Shown: piece after piece, positions 19,135 to 26,556 of the stretch
How positions within the stretch are numbered: the first letter of the stretch is position 1
Layout: every line of letters starts with the position of its first letter
The notes under the pieces: model-generated
The model's database searches: none
What the model saw: the letters and a program-made list of their open reading frames with translations, nothing else
Told to the model about the DNA's origin: nothing
Source of the DNA: Nocardioides baculatus
Lineage (GTDB): Bacteria; Actinomycetota; Actinomycetes; Propionibacteriales; Nocardioidaceae
Direction of reading: 5' to 3'
Assembly (NCBI RefSeq): GCF_016735675.1
Contig: NZ_JAERSG010000002.1
Span: 682,001-746,000 of the forward strand
DNA: 64,000 nt
Translations under genes and position numbers: made by a program

Positions 19135-19920
19135 ATGACTCCCGAAGAGCTCGCCGCCGTCGGTCTCCGCCTCGATGTCGACGGCGCCGTCGCGGCCGTG
19201 ACGCTCGACCGGCCCGACGTCCGCAACGCGCAGACGCCGGCGATGTGGCTGGCGCTCGGCGAGATCGGCCGCACCCTGCCCGACGACGTACGCGTCGTGG
19301 TGGTCACGGGGGAGGGGGAAACCTTCTCCGCCGGTCTCGACCGCGCGATGCTCGACCCGTCGACGTCGGGGGAGGAGAGCGTGATCGGCCTGCTGGCGCT
19401 CAGCGACGAGGAGGCGTCGGCGCGGATCGAGGAGTTCCAGCGGGGCTTCACGTGGCTGCGCGACCCGCGCTTCGTCTCGATCGCCAAGGTCCGGGGCTAC
19501 GCCATCGGGGCAGGCTTCCAGCTGGCGCTGTCGTGCGACCTGCGGGTCGTCTCGGACGACGCGAAGTTCTCCATGAAGGAGTCGGCGCTCGGGCTCGTCC
19601 CCGACCTCACCGGCACCAAGCCGCTGGTCGAGCTCGTCGGCTACGCCCGGGCGCTGGAGATCTGCGCGACCGCGCGCGTCGTACCCGCGGACGAGGCCGT
19701 GCGCATCGGCCTCGCCTCGGCGTCGCATCCCGCAGACCAGCTCGACGCAGCCGTCGACGAGCTCGCTGCCGCTCTCACGGCGCCGATGCCCGGCGTCGTC
19801 CCGGAGACCAAGGCGCTGCTGCAGGGTGCGGCCGACCGCGACCTCGACGAGCAGCGTCGCCTCGAGCGGGAGGCGCAGGTACGCCGCTTCCGGGCCGTCG
19901 CGGCCGCACTGGCCGGCTGA
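19135..19920 (+). CDS. Enoyl-CoA hydratase/isomerase family protein
   Basis: A 261-residue crotonase-fold enzyme: VAAVTLDRPDVRNAQTPAMW at the N-terminus, VVTGEGETFSAGLDRAML forming the first oxyanion-hole strand, and KVRGYAIGAGFQLALSCDLR with the Gly-rich second oxyanion motif. One expected catalytic glutamate position lies near MKESALGLVPDLTGTKPL. It would hydrate or isomerise an acyl-CoA double bond; the substrate is not known. It is a single gene with its own leaderless promoter. Confidence 0.88.
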   Translation: MTPEELAAVGLRLDVDGAVAAVTLDRPDVRNAQTPAMWLALGEIGRTLPDDVRVVVVTGEGETFSAGLDRAMLDPSTSGEESVIGLLALSDEEASARIEEFQRGFTWLRDPRFVSIAKVRGYAIGAGFQLALSCDLRVVSDDAKFSMKESALGLVPDLTGTKPLVELVGYARALEICATARVVPADEAVRIGLASASHPADQLDAAVDELAAALTAPMPGVVPETKALLQGAADRDLDEQRRLEREAQVRRFRAVAAALAG

Positions 19921-19952
19921 GCGTCGTACCCCTCCGGAACACTGGGGGCGGA

Positions 19953-19969
19953 GCAGGCGTTGTGCCTGC
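19953..19969 (+). terminator. Small hairpin between enoyl-CoA hydratase and ABC exporter genes
   Basis: GCAGGC (19953-19958) pairs with GCCTGC (19964-19969) over a 5-nt loop. It may end the upstream gene or sit in the leader of the next. Confidence 0.35.
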
Positions 19970-19999
19970 GGTTGGCGGAGCTAGGGAAGGGGCATCAAC

Positions 20000-21880
20000 A
20001 TGTCGGTCGGCATGGGCGGACCGCCCTGGCGGCACCTGCGCAGCGACCGGAGCGTCGTCGACAACAAGATCGAGCGCAACACGGTCCGGCGCGTCCTGGG
20101 GTTCGCCGGCCCGCACCGCAGGCTGATCGCGGCGTTCCTCGCCATCACGGTCGTCGACGCCGCGCTCGTCGTGGTCCCGCCGCTGCTGCTCAAGGCGATC
20201 ATCGACGACGGCGTGCAGACGGGCGACACGTCACTGGTCGTGTGGCTCGCCGCCCTGGTGGCGCTGGTCGCAGTGCTGGACGCCGGGTTCGGGCTGGTCA
20301 CCGGTTGGCTGTCCAGCCGGATCGGCGAGGGGCTGATCTACGACCTCCGCACGCAGGTCTTCGCCCACGTCCAGCGCCAGTCGCTGGCGTTCTTCACACG
20401 CACCCAGACCGGTGCGCTCGTGAGCAGGCTCAACAACGACGTCATCGGCGCGCAGCGCGCCTTCACCTCGACGCTCCAGGGCACCGTCTCCAACATCATC
20501 GCGGCCGTCGTCGTCGGCGTGACCATGCTCTTCCTGAGCTGGCCGGTGACGCTGCTGTGCCTCGCGCTGTTCCCGATCCTGCTGCTCGCCTCCCGGCTGG
20601 TCGGGGCGCGGCTCGCCGACCTGTCGCGCCAGCAGATGGACGGCAACGCCGACCTCGGCAACGCGATGACCGAGCGGTTCAACGTCGGTGGCGCGATGCT
20701 GCTCAAGCTCTTCGGCAGGCGTGAGGCCGAGGACGTGGTCTACGCCCGGAAGGCTGCGGTCGTCCGCGACCTCGGCATCCGGATCTCCCTGCTCACCCGG
20801 ATCTTCTTCGCCGCCATGACCCTGGTGCCGTCGCTCGCGACCGCCCTGGTCTACGGCATCGGCGGCTGGCTCGCGATCCGCGGCGACCTCTCCGTCGGCA
20901 CGATCGTCGCGCTCGGCGTGCTGCTCACCCGGCTGCTCGGTCCCCTGCAGGGCCTCTCCAACGTCCGCATCGACGTGATGACCGCGCTCGTCTCCTTCGA
21001 CCGGGTCTTCGAGGTGCTCGACCTGCCGTCGCTGATCCAGGAGAAGCCCGACGCCGTCGCGCTCCCGCCCACCGCCTCACGCCTCGAGTTCGACCACGTC
21101 GCCTTCACCTACCCGCGCGCCGACCAGATCTCGCTGGCCTCGCTCGAGACCGTCGCCCGCACCGAGTCCCGCGACACCGGTCAGGTCCTGCACGACGTGT
21201 CGTTCGTGGCCGAGCCCGGGTCGATGGTCGCCCTCGTCGGCCCGTCCGGTGCCGGCAAGACCACGGTCACCCACCTCGTCGCCCGGCTCTACGACGTCGA
21301 GTCCGGCGCGGTCCGCGTCGGCGGCCGCGACGTGCGCGACGTGACCCTCCAGTCGCTGGAGGACGTCGTCGGCTACGTCACCCAGGACGCCCACATGTTC
21401 CACGACACGATCCGGGCCAACCTGCTCTACGCCCGCCCGGGAGCGGTGGAGGGCGACATCTGGGCGGCCCTCGAGGCCGCGCAGATCGCCCACCTGGTGC
21501 GATCCCTCCCCGACGGCCTCGACACCGTCGTGGGAGACCGGGGTTACCGGCTCTCCGGCGGCGAGCGACAGCGGCTCGCGATCGCGCGACTGCTGCTCAA
21601 GGCGCCGTCGATCGTCGTCCTCGACGAGGCGACCGCCCACCTCGACAGCGAGTCCGAGGCCGCGGTCCAGCAGGCGCTCGACGCCGCACTCGAGGGCCGT
21701 ACGTCACTCGTCATCGCGCACCGGCTCTCGACGGTTCGCAACGCCGACCTGATCCTCGTCCTCGACGACGGCCGCGTCGTCCAGCAGGGCACGCACGCCG
21801 ACCTGATCGCCGCCGGTGGGCTCTACGCCACCCTCCACGCCACGCAGTTCCGTGAGGACCGGGCTCCAGCGAGCACCTAG
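20000..21880 (+). CDS. ABC exporter with fused membrane and ATPase domains
   Basis: A 626-residue half-transporter of the lipid A/multidrug exporter type. Six transmembrane segments fill residues about 35-320 (e.g. LIAAFLAITVVDAALVVVPPLL, LVVWLAALVALVAVLDAGF). The ATPase domain has GPSGAGKTT near 413, LSGGERQRLAIARLL and IVVLDEATAHLD, followed by the H-loop AHRLST. It would work as a homodimer exporting a hydrophobic substrate. The ATG is preceded by GGAAGGGG, a strong Shine-Dalgarno, unlike many neighbours. No regulator gene is adjacent. Confidence 0.92.
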   Translation: MSVGMGGPPWRHLRSDRSVVDNKIERNTVRRVLGFAGPHRRLIAAFLAITVVDAALVVVPPLLLKAIIDDGVQTGDTSLVVWLAALVALVAVLDAGFGLVTGWLSSRIGEGLIYDLRTQVFAHVQRQSLAFFTRTQTGALVSRLNNDVIGAQRAFTSTLQGTVSNIIAAVVVGVTMLFLSWPVTLLCLALFPILLLASRLVGARLADLSRQQMDGNADLGNAMTERFNVGGAMLLKLFGRREAEDVVYARKAAVVRDLGIRISLLTRIFFAAMTLVPSLATALVYGIGGWLAIRGDLSVGTIVALGVLLTRLLGPLQGLSNVRIDVMTALVSFDRVFEVLDLPSLIQEKPDAVALPPTASRLEFDHVAFTYPRADQISLASLETVARTESRDTGQVLHDVSFVAEPGSMVALVGPSGAGKTTVTHLVARLYDVESGAVRVGGRDVRDVTLQSLEDVVGYVTQDAHMFHDTIRANLLYARPGAVEGDIWAALEAAQIAHLVRSLPDGLDTVVGDRGYRLSGGERQRLAIARLLLKAPSIVVLDEATAHLDSESEAAVQQALDAALEGRTSLVIAHRLSTVRNADLILVLDDGRVVQQGTHADLIAAGGLYATLHATQFREDRAPAST

Positions 21881-21960
21881 CCGACGCAACGTCCCGTGCA
21901 GTGGTGCGAGGGGGCGCCCGACTGCGATCGGGAGCGCGCACGCGCATCGGTTCCGCGGCA

Positions 21961-21980
21961 CGTGCACGGGTGCTTGCACG
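21961..21980. promoter_or_regulatory. Inverted repeat CGTGCA-N8-TGCACG upstream of the SDR gene
   Basis: Perfect 6-bp arms at 21961-21966 and 21975-21980 lie 24 bp upstream of the TAGGGT -10 box, at the expected -35 region or just above it. It could be an operator. Nothing else was seen in 21881-22016. Confidence 0.4.
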
Positions 21981-22003
21981 CAGGGCCGGGGACCCGTGGT
22001 GGC

Positions 22004-22009
22004 TAGGGT
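22004..22009 (+). promoter_or_regulatory. -10 box TAGGGT for the SDR gene
   Basis: TAGGGT ends 7 nt before the ATG at 22017; no ribosome-binding site is present. Confidence 0.6.
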
Positions 22010-22016
22010 CGAAACC

Positions 22017-22787
22017 ATGGACCTCCAGCTCACCGACCGTGTCTACCTCGTCACCGGGGGAGGCCGCGGCCTCGGCCGGGCCACCGCCGACGCGCTGGTC
22101 GCCGAGGGTGCGCGCGTCGTCATCTCGGGGCGCTCCCAGGAGTCGATCGACGAGGCGACGTCTGCCCTCAACGAGGACGCAGGGCGCGACGCCGCCGTCG
22201 GCGTGGTCGCCGACAACGCCGAGCACGACACCCCTGCGCGCCTGCTCGCCGCCGCCGACGGGGCGTGGGGCCGCGTCGACGGAGCGCTGATCAGTGTCGG
22301 CGGCCCGCCGAAGGGTCCGGTCACGAGCATCACCGACGAGCAGTGGAGCGCGGCCTTCGAGTCGGTGTTCCTCGGAGCCGTACGCCTCGCTCGCGAGGTG
22401 GGCGTGGCGCTGCCGGCCGGCGGCTCGCTCGGCCTCGTCCTCTCCTCGAGCGTGCGTGCCCCACTCCCGGAGATGGCGATCTCCAACGGCCTGCGACCCG
22501 GGCTGGCGATGATCGCCAAGACCCTCGCGGATGAGCTCGGACCGCAGGGCGTCCGCGTCAACGGGCTGCTGCCCGGTCGCATCGCGACCGATCGCGTCGC
22601 CGAGCTCGACGCGTCCACCGGTGACGCCGAGGCCGCGCGCCGGGCATCGGAGGCGAGCATCCCTCTGGGGCGCTACGGCGAGCCGGAGGAATTCGGCGCG
22701 GTGGCCGCCTTCCTGCTCTCGCCCGCAGCCTCATTCCTGACGGGCGTGATGCTCCCGGTCGACGGCGGGCTGCTCCGCAGCCTCTGA
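22017..22787 (+). CDS. Atypical short-chain dehydrogenase/reductase lacking the Tyr-x3-Lys pair
   Basis: The 256-residue product has a full Rossmann nucleotide-binding motif TGGGRGLG at residues 13-20, the VVADNAEHD adenine-side loop, and a C-terminal PVDGG. The usual catalytic S...YxxxK is missing. Aligned on Ser143, the Tyr position is Ser156 and the Lys position is Arg160 (AISNGLRPGL). This S-N-x-L-R pattern occurs in an SDR subgroup whose chemistry is unclear, so it may bind NAD(P) without ordinary reductase activity. Its last 57 bp overlap the end of the converging SURF1 gene. Confidence 0.85.
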   Translation: MDLQLTDRVYLVTGGGRGLGRATADALVAEGARVVISGRSQESIDEATSALNEDAGRDAAVGVVADNAEHDTPARLLAAADGAWGRVDGALISVGGPPKGPVTSITDEQWSAAFESVFLGAVRLAREVGVALPAGGSLGLVLSSSVRAPLPEMAISNGLRPGLAMIAKTLADELGPQGVRVNGLLPGRIATDRVAELDASTGDAEAARRASEASIPLGRYGEPEEFGAVAAFLLSPAASFLTGVMLPVDGGLLRSL

Positions 22788-23639
22788 CCCGGCCCGGTCG
22801 GCCACGTCGTCCTCGTCGTCCTCGCTGCCCGAGTCGAGGCGCTCGCGCCACGTCTTGCGTCGCGGCCCCGCCGGCTGGGGCGTCGGACGCTCGACCGTCG
22901 GCCGTGCCGGTCCGCGGCCTCCGCGCATCTCGTCGTACACGAGGAAGAGGAAGCCGAAGATGGCCAGCGCGCCGAAGAACCACCACTGCAGGCCGTAGAA
23001 GAAGTGCGGTCCGTTGTTGAGCTCGGGCAGCTCGACCGGCAGGAGCGCCTCGGCGGGCTCGGGCGACTCCGAGCGGAGGTCGACCCAGCCGCCCAGGACC
23101 TCCCGGTCCAGCGCACGGCCGATCTCCTCGCTGTTGACCGCGCGGGTCGACTGGCCGCTCACCTCGGTGCTGTCGCCCTCCGCGTCCTGGCGTACCCATC
23201 CGGTCACGGTGACCTCGCCGCTCGGCGGCGCCGGTACGTCGGCCGTGGTGGCGCCGCGGTTGGTGGTGGCGTACCAGCCGCGGTCCACCAGCATGCTCGA
23301 CCCGTCCGCCAGCTCGAGCGGGACGACGACGTCGACACCGGCCTCGCCCTCGCGGGTGCGGTAGCGCACGATCACGGTGTCGTCGACGGCGTAGGTCCCG
23401 GTGGCCTCCACGATGCGCCACTCGGAGTCGGCCGCGACCGGCTGTCCGGGGGCCATCACCTCGGCGACGGGAGCCGGACCGGCCTCCTCGTTGCGCTCGA
23501 TGATCGCGTTGCGGTCGCGACGGTCGTCGAGCCGGTGGAACTGCCACTCACCCAGGCGCCAGGCCACCCACGCCAGGAACACGACGACGAGCGCGAAGGC
23601 GATCCAGCGGCGCGAGACCAGGAACCGCAGCTTGTGCAC
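22731..23639 (-). CDS. SURF1 family protein (cytochrome oxidase assembly)
   Basis: The 302-residue protein has the SURF1 plan: an N-terminal membrane helix (WIAFALVVVFLAWVAWRLGEWQ), a periplasm-facing domain with VDRGWYATTN and EVTVTGWVR, and a second helix HFFYGLQWWFFGALAIFGFLFLVY. SURF1 helps insert heme into cytochrome c oxidase. A C-terminal tail of about 60 charged residues (rich in Arg, Glu, Asp) extends past the last helix. It shares a divergent promoter region with moaA. The start is GTG at 23639. Confidence 0.9.
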   Translation of the reverse strand: MHKLRFLVSRRWIAFALVVVFLAWVAWRLGEWQFHRLDDRRDRNAIIERNEEAGPAPVAEVMAPGQPVAADSEWRIVEATGTYAVDDTVIVRYRTREGEAGVDVVVPLELADGSSMLVDRGWYATTNRGATTADVPAPPSGEVTVTGWVRQDAEGDSTEVSGQSTRAVNSEEIGRALDREVLGGWVDLRSESPEPAEALLPVELPELNNGPHFFYGLQWWFFGALAIFGFLFLVYDEMRGGRGPARPTVERPTPQPAGPRRKTWRERLDSGSEDDEDDVADRAGSEAAEQPAVDREHHARQE

Positions 23640-23645
23640 GCGACG

Positions 23646-23651
23646 AGGCTA
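23646..23651 (-). promoter_or_regulatory. -10 box TAGCCT for the SURF1 gene
   Basis: On the minus strand TAGCCT ends 6 nt before the GTG at 23639. Confidence 0.55.
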
Positions 23652-23686
23652 TCCGGGACGGCCACAGCGGATGAGGGGTGCCTCGT

Positions 23687-23692
23687 TAGAGT
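23687..23692 (+). promoter_or_regulatory. -10 box TAGAGT for moaA
   Basis: TAGAGT ends 7 nt before the GTG at 23700. There is no Moco-riboswitch-like leader, since the transcript would begin at the start codon. Confidence 0.6.
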
Positions 23693-23699
23693 GATACGT

Positions 23700-24689
23700 G
23701 TGACGACACCTCTGGCAGACCGCTTCGGCCGCGTGGCCACGGACCTGCGGGTCTCGCTCACCGATCGCTGCAACCTGCGGTGCAACTACTGCATGCCCGC
23801 GGAGGGCCTCGACTGGCTCCCGACCGAGCAGACGCTGAGCGACGACGAGACCGTCCGGTTGATCACGATCGGTGTCGAGCGGCTCGGGATCCGCGAGGTG
23901 AGGTTCACCGGCGGTGAGCCGCTGCTGCGCCGGGGTCTCGTCGACATCGTGGGCCGGACGCACGCGCTCGGCGTCGAGACGTCGCTCACCACCAACGCGC
24001 TCGGGCTCGCGCGCACGGCGCAGGCCCTCGCCGACGCCGGCCTCGACCGGATCAACGCCAGCATCGACACCGTGCGCCCCGAGACCTTCGCGACGATCAC
24101 CCGGCGCGACCGGCTCAAGGACGTCGTGGCCGGCCTCGAGGCGGCCAAGGCCGCGGGCCTGGGTCCGATCAAGCTCAACGCCGTGCTGCTGCGTGGGACC
24201 AACGACGACCAGGCCGCCGAGCTGCTGCGGTGGAGCATCGAGCACGGCTACGACCTGCGCTTCATCGAGCAGATGCCGCTCGACGCCCAGCACGACTGGA
24301 GCCGCGCCGCGATGGTGACGGCCGACGAGATCTTCGAGCAGCTCAACGCCGAGTTCGTCCTGACGCCCAACGGCGAGCCTCGCGGGAGCGCGCCCGCCGA
24401 GCTGTTCGACGTCGACGGCGGCCCGGCCACCGTGGGCATCATCGCCTCGGTCACGCGCCCCTTCTGCGGTGACTGCGACCGCGTCCGGCTCACCGCCGAC
24501 GGCCAGGTGCGCAACTGCCTGTTCGCACGCGAGGAGTCCGACCTGCGACTGGCGCTGCGCTCCGGGGCCACCGACGAGGAGATCGCCGAGCGCTGGGTCG
24601 TCGCGATGCGTGGCAAGCGCGCCGGCCACGGCATCGACGACGTGACCTTCCTGCAGCCCGACCGCCCGATGTCGGCGATCGGCGGCTGA
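23700..24689 (+). CDS. moaA: GTP 3',8-cyclase MoaA (molybdenum cofactor synthesis)
   Basis: A 329-residue radical SAM enzyme that starts Moco synthesis by converting GTP to the cyclic precursor. The radical SAM cysteines are Cys24, Cys28 and Cys31 (TDRCNLRCNYC). The second [4Fe-4S] cluster is held by cysteines in RPFCGDCDRVRLT and RNCLF, about residues 259-277. The protein ends in Gly-Gly (MSAIGG), which is required for catalysis. FTGGEPLLR binds SAM. No other moa gene is nearby. It depends on Fe-S supply from the suf operon. Confidence 0.96.
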   Translation: MTTPLADRFGRVATDLRVSLTDRCNLRCNYCMPAEGLDWLPTEQTLSDDETVRLITIGVERLGIREVRFTGGEPLLRRGLVDIVGRTHALGVETSLTTNALGLARTAQALADAGLDRINASIDTVRPETFATITRRDRLKDVVAGLEAAKAAGLGPIKLNAVLLRGTNDDQAAELLRWSIEHGYDLRFIEQMPLDAQHDWSRAAMVTADEIFEQLNAEFVLTPNGEPRGSAPAELFDVDGGPATVGIIASVTRPFCGDCDRVRLTADGQVRNCLFAREESDLRLALRSGATDEEIAERWVVAMRGKRAGHGIDDVTFLQPDRPMSAIGG

Positions 24690-24716
24690 TCACCGCCGCA
24701 CCTGTGCGCTGACGCT

Positions 24717-24746
24717 GGTCAGTCCGGCTGTCGGTCAGTCCGGCTG
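24717..24746. repeat. Tandem 14-bp duplication at the 3' end of the small zinc-binding gene
   Basis: GGTCAGTCCGGCTG occurs at 24717-24730 and again at 24733-24746, with a 2-nt spacer. The second copy contains the stop codon of the minus-strand gene ending at 24735. Confidence 0.7.
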
Positions 24747-24938
24747 GTGGCGTACGACGTCGCGCAGGAACCCGCGGGCTCCGAGGAAGTCCGAGAGGGA
24801 CACCCGGTGCTCGTCGCAGGCGAGCCACGACTTGCGGCGCTCCGGCGTGTGGATCTTCGGGTTGTTCCACTGCAGGTCCCACACGGCATCGGCCTGGCAG
24901 CCCTTGGCCGAGCAGATCGCGCGGTCCGGGTCGTCCAT
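24735..24938 (-). CDS. Small conserved cysteine/histidine protein (putative zinc-binding)
   Basis: A 67-residue product of a type common in actinobacteria but without a known function. It has two cysteines near the start (RAICSAKGCQAD), a WNNPKIHTPERRKSW core, and CDEHRVSLSDFLG, so Cys and His residues could bind one zinc. ATG at 24938 is chosen because the longer frame to 25007 would have to be translated through the terminator hairpin at 24990-25030. It converges on moaA. Confidence 0.75.
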   Translation of the reverse strand: MDDPDRAICSAKGCQADAVWDLQWNNPKIHTPERRKSWLACDEHRVSLSDFLGARGFLRDVVRHQPD

Positions 24939-24989
24939 CGAGGGCCTCCCGGGCGACGGAGATGGGATCGGGGCTGGAGCGGAAAAGAA

Positions 24990-25030
24990 GAGGTGCCGGA
25001 CAGCCACGGGGGGAAGCTGTCCGGCACCTC
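24990..25030 (-). terminator. Strong 15-bp hairpin with T-rich tail on the minus strand
   Basis: Arms 24990-25004 and 25016-25030 are perfectly complementary (GAGGTGCCGGACAGC and its complement). On the minus strand the hairpin is followed by TTCTTTTCC. It would end transcripts from the DUF3099 gene. It lies 52 bp before the small zinc-binding gene, so attenuation of that gene is also possible. Confidence 0.85.
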
Positions 25031-25134
25031 AGGTACGAGGCACAGACGGGGGATGCTGCGCTCGCGAGCCAGATCATTCCACGGGGATGGGTGAAAACCA
25101 AACTTTCGGATGACGGCGATTCTTCAAATTTTCC

Positions 25135-25425
25135 TCAACGTTCGGGATCGCCCGCCGTCAGTTCCTTGGCGCCGGGGCCCTCGGGCAGACGGAATCCGTC
25201 GTCGCGCTGGTCGCCGGCGTTGGCGATGACCACGGCGAAGAACGGCAGGAAGACCGCCGCCGCGACCAGGACCCATCGAAAGACGCCGGGGCCGACGAGG
25301 ACGGCGGCGAAGAAGCACACGAAGCGGATGCTCATCGACACGGCGTAGCGCACCTGTCGCGACTTCATGTCGTCGGCCGCGCTGCTGCGTGCCGTCGTGA
25401 TGCGTACTGCGTCCGCCTTGGCCAT
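25135..25425 (-). CDS. DUF3099-like small membrane protein
   Basis: A 96-residue product with two hydrophobic segments (SIRFVCFFAAVLVGPGVFRW and VLVAAAVFLPFFAVVIANA), preceded by ITTARSS...RQVRYAVSM, which matches the DUF3099 pattern. It is an inner-membrane protein of unknown role. The start is ATG 25425 or, three codons earlier, GTG 25434; neither has a well-spaced Shine-Dalgarno. It is a single gene ended by the hairpin at 24990-25030. Confidence 0.75.
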   Translation of the reverse strand: MAKADAVRITTARSSAADDMKSRQVRYAVSMSIRFVCFFAAVLVGPGVFRWVLVAAAVFLPFFAVVIANAGDQRDDGFRLPEGPGAKELTAGDPER

Positions 25426-25513
25426 GCCCTCCACAGTACGTCGCTAGGCTCCCGATCACACGGGGCGTGAGACCGCACTGGGAACCGTCCCCGGCCCATC
25501 ACGAGGAGGACCC

Positions 25514-25726
25514 ATGTCCAACCGCACCTACCGCGTCACCGAGATCGTCGGTACGTCGCCCGACGGCATCGACCAGGCGATCCGCAACGGCATCGAGCGG
25601 GCCGGCCAGACACTGCGCCACATCGACTGGTTCGAGGTCACCCAGGTCCGCGGCCAGGCCAAGGACGGCGTGGTCGAGCACTTCCAGGTCGGCATGAAGG
25701 TCGGCTTCCGCCTCGAGGACGAGTGA
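25514..25726 (+). CDS. Dodecin (flavin-storage protein)
   Basis: A complete 70-residue dodecin: YRVTEIVGTSPDGIDQAI, then HIDWFEVTQVRGQ with the tryptophan that stacks on flavin, and VEHFQVGMKVGFRLED. Dodecins assemble into hollow dodecamers that bind FMN, riboflavin or CoA and buffer free flavin. GAGGAGG lies just upstream of the ATG, so this is a leadered message. It is monocistronic, with the next promoter starting at about 25740. Confidence 0.95.
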   Translation: MSNRTYRVTEIVGTSPDGIDQAIRNGIERAGQTLRHIDWFEVTQVRGQAKDGVVEHFQVGMKVGFRLEDE

Positions 25727-25744
25727 GGCGGGCCGAGTTCGGCC

Positions 25745-25756
25745 TACCACTCGGTA
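25745..25756. promoter_or_regulatory. Candidate operator TACC-ACTC-GGTA before fabG
   Basis: A 4-bp-arm inverted repeat sits 5 bp upstream of the fabG -10 box, inside the promoter spacer. It could bind a fatty-acid-responsive regulator. The arms are short, so confidence is low. Confidence 0.35.
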
Positions 25757-25761
25757 ATCAC

Positions 25762-25767
25762 TAGCGT
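25762..25767 (+). promoter_or_regulatory. -10 box TAGCGT for the fabG-fabI operon
   Basis: TAGCGT ends 8 nt before the GTG at 25776. Confidence 0.55.
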
Positions 25768-25775
25768 CGTGGAGC

Positions 25776-26513
25776 GTGAGCGAGATTCCCAGCACTGACC
25801 CCGGTCCCGCGCCCCGTTCCGTCCTGGTCACCGGGGGCAACCGCGGCATCGGCCGCGCGATCGCCGAGGCCTTCATCGCCCAGGGCGACAAGGTCGCGGT
25901 CACCACGCGCAGCGGCGGCGCCCCCGACGGCGCCCTCGACGTCCGCTGCGACATCACCGACCCCGACGCCGTCGAGGCCGCCTTCGCGCAGGTGGAGGAG
26001 GCGCACGGCCCGGTCGAGGTCCTCGTCGCCAACGCGGGGATCACCAAGGACACGCTCCTGCTCCGGATGAGCGAGGACGACTGGTCGTCGGTCATCGACA
26101 CCAACCTCACCGGGACCTTCCGGCTCGCCAAGCGCGCCGCCAAGGGCATGCTGCGCCTGCGTCGCGGCCGGATCATCCTGATCTCCTCGGTCGTCGGCCT
26201 GCTCGGCTCCGCCGGCCAGGTCAACTACGCCGCCTCCAAGGCCGGACTGGTGGGCGTCGCCCGGTCGCTCGCGCGCGAGCTCGGCAGTCGCTCGATCACC
26301 ACCAACGTCGTCGCGCCCGGCTTCGTCGAGACCGACATGACCGACGTGCTCACCGACGAGCAGAAGGCGACCATCAAGACCCAGGTGCCGCTCGGTCGCT
26401 ACGCCTCCCCGGCCGAGGTCGCCTCGGCCGTCACCTGGCTCGCCTCCGACGGCGCCGCCTACGTCACCGGGGCCGTGATCCCGGTCGACGGCGGCCTCGG
26501 CATGGGCCACTGA
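25776..26513 (+). CDS. fabG: 3-oxoacyl-ACP reductase FabG (MabA-like)
   Basis: A 245-residue SDR with TGGNRGIG at residues 19-26, NAGIT at 86-90, and a complete catalytic set Ser138, Tyr151 and Lys155 (VNYAASKAG). It reduces 3-oxoacyl-ACP in FAS-II with NADPH. Immediate linkage to an InhA-type enoyl reductase reproduces the mabA-inhA pair of mycobacteria, which makes the fatty acid role more secure than for most SDRs. Confidence 0.93.
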   Translation: MSEIPSTDPGPAPRSVLVTGGNRGIGRAIAEAFIAQGDKVAVTTRSGGAPDGALDVRCDITDPDAVEAAFAQVEEAHGPVEVLVANAGITKDTLLLRMSEDDWSSVIDTNLTGTFRLAKRAAKGMLRLRRGRIILISSVVGLLGSAGQVNYAASKAGLVGVARSLARELGSRSITTNVVAPGFVETDMTDVLTDEQKATIKTQVPLGRYASPAEVASAVTWLASDGAAYVTGAVIPVDGGLGMGH

Positions 26514-26556
26514 GCCTCCACGCCCCCCGACCTCGACCAGAGAGCAGGCAACGCAC

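Noticed and set aside
23640..23699. Molybdenum cofactor riboswitch before moaA
   Set aside because: The -10 box is 7 nt before the start, which leaves no leader, and only 60 bp separate it from the divergent gene.
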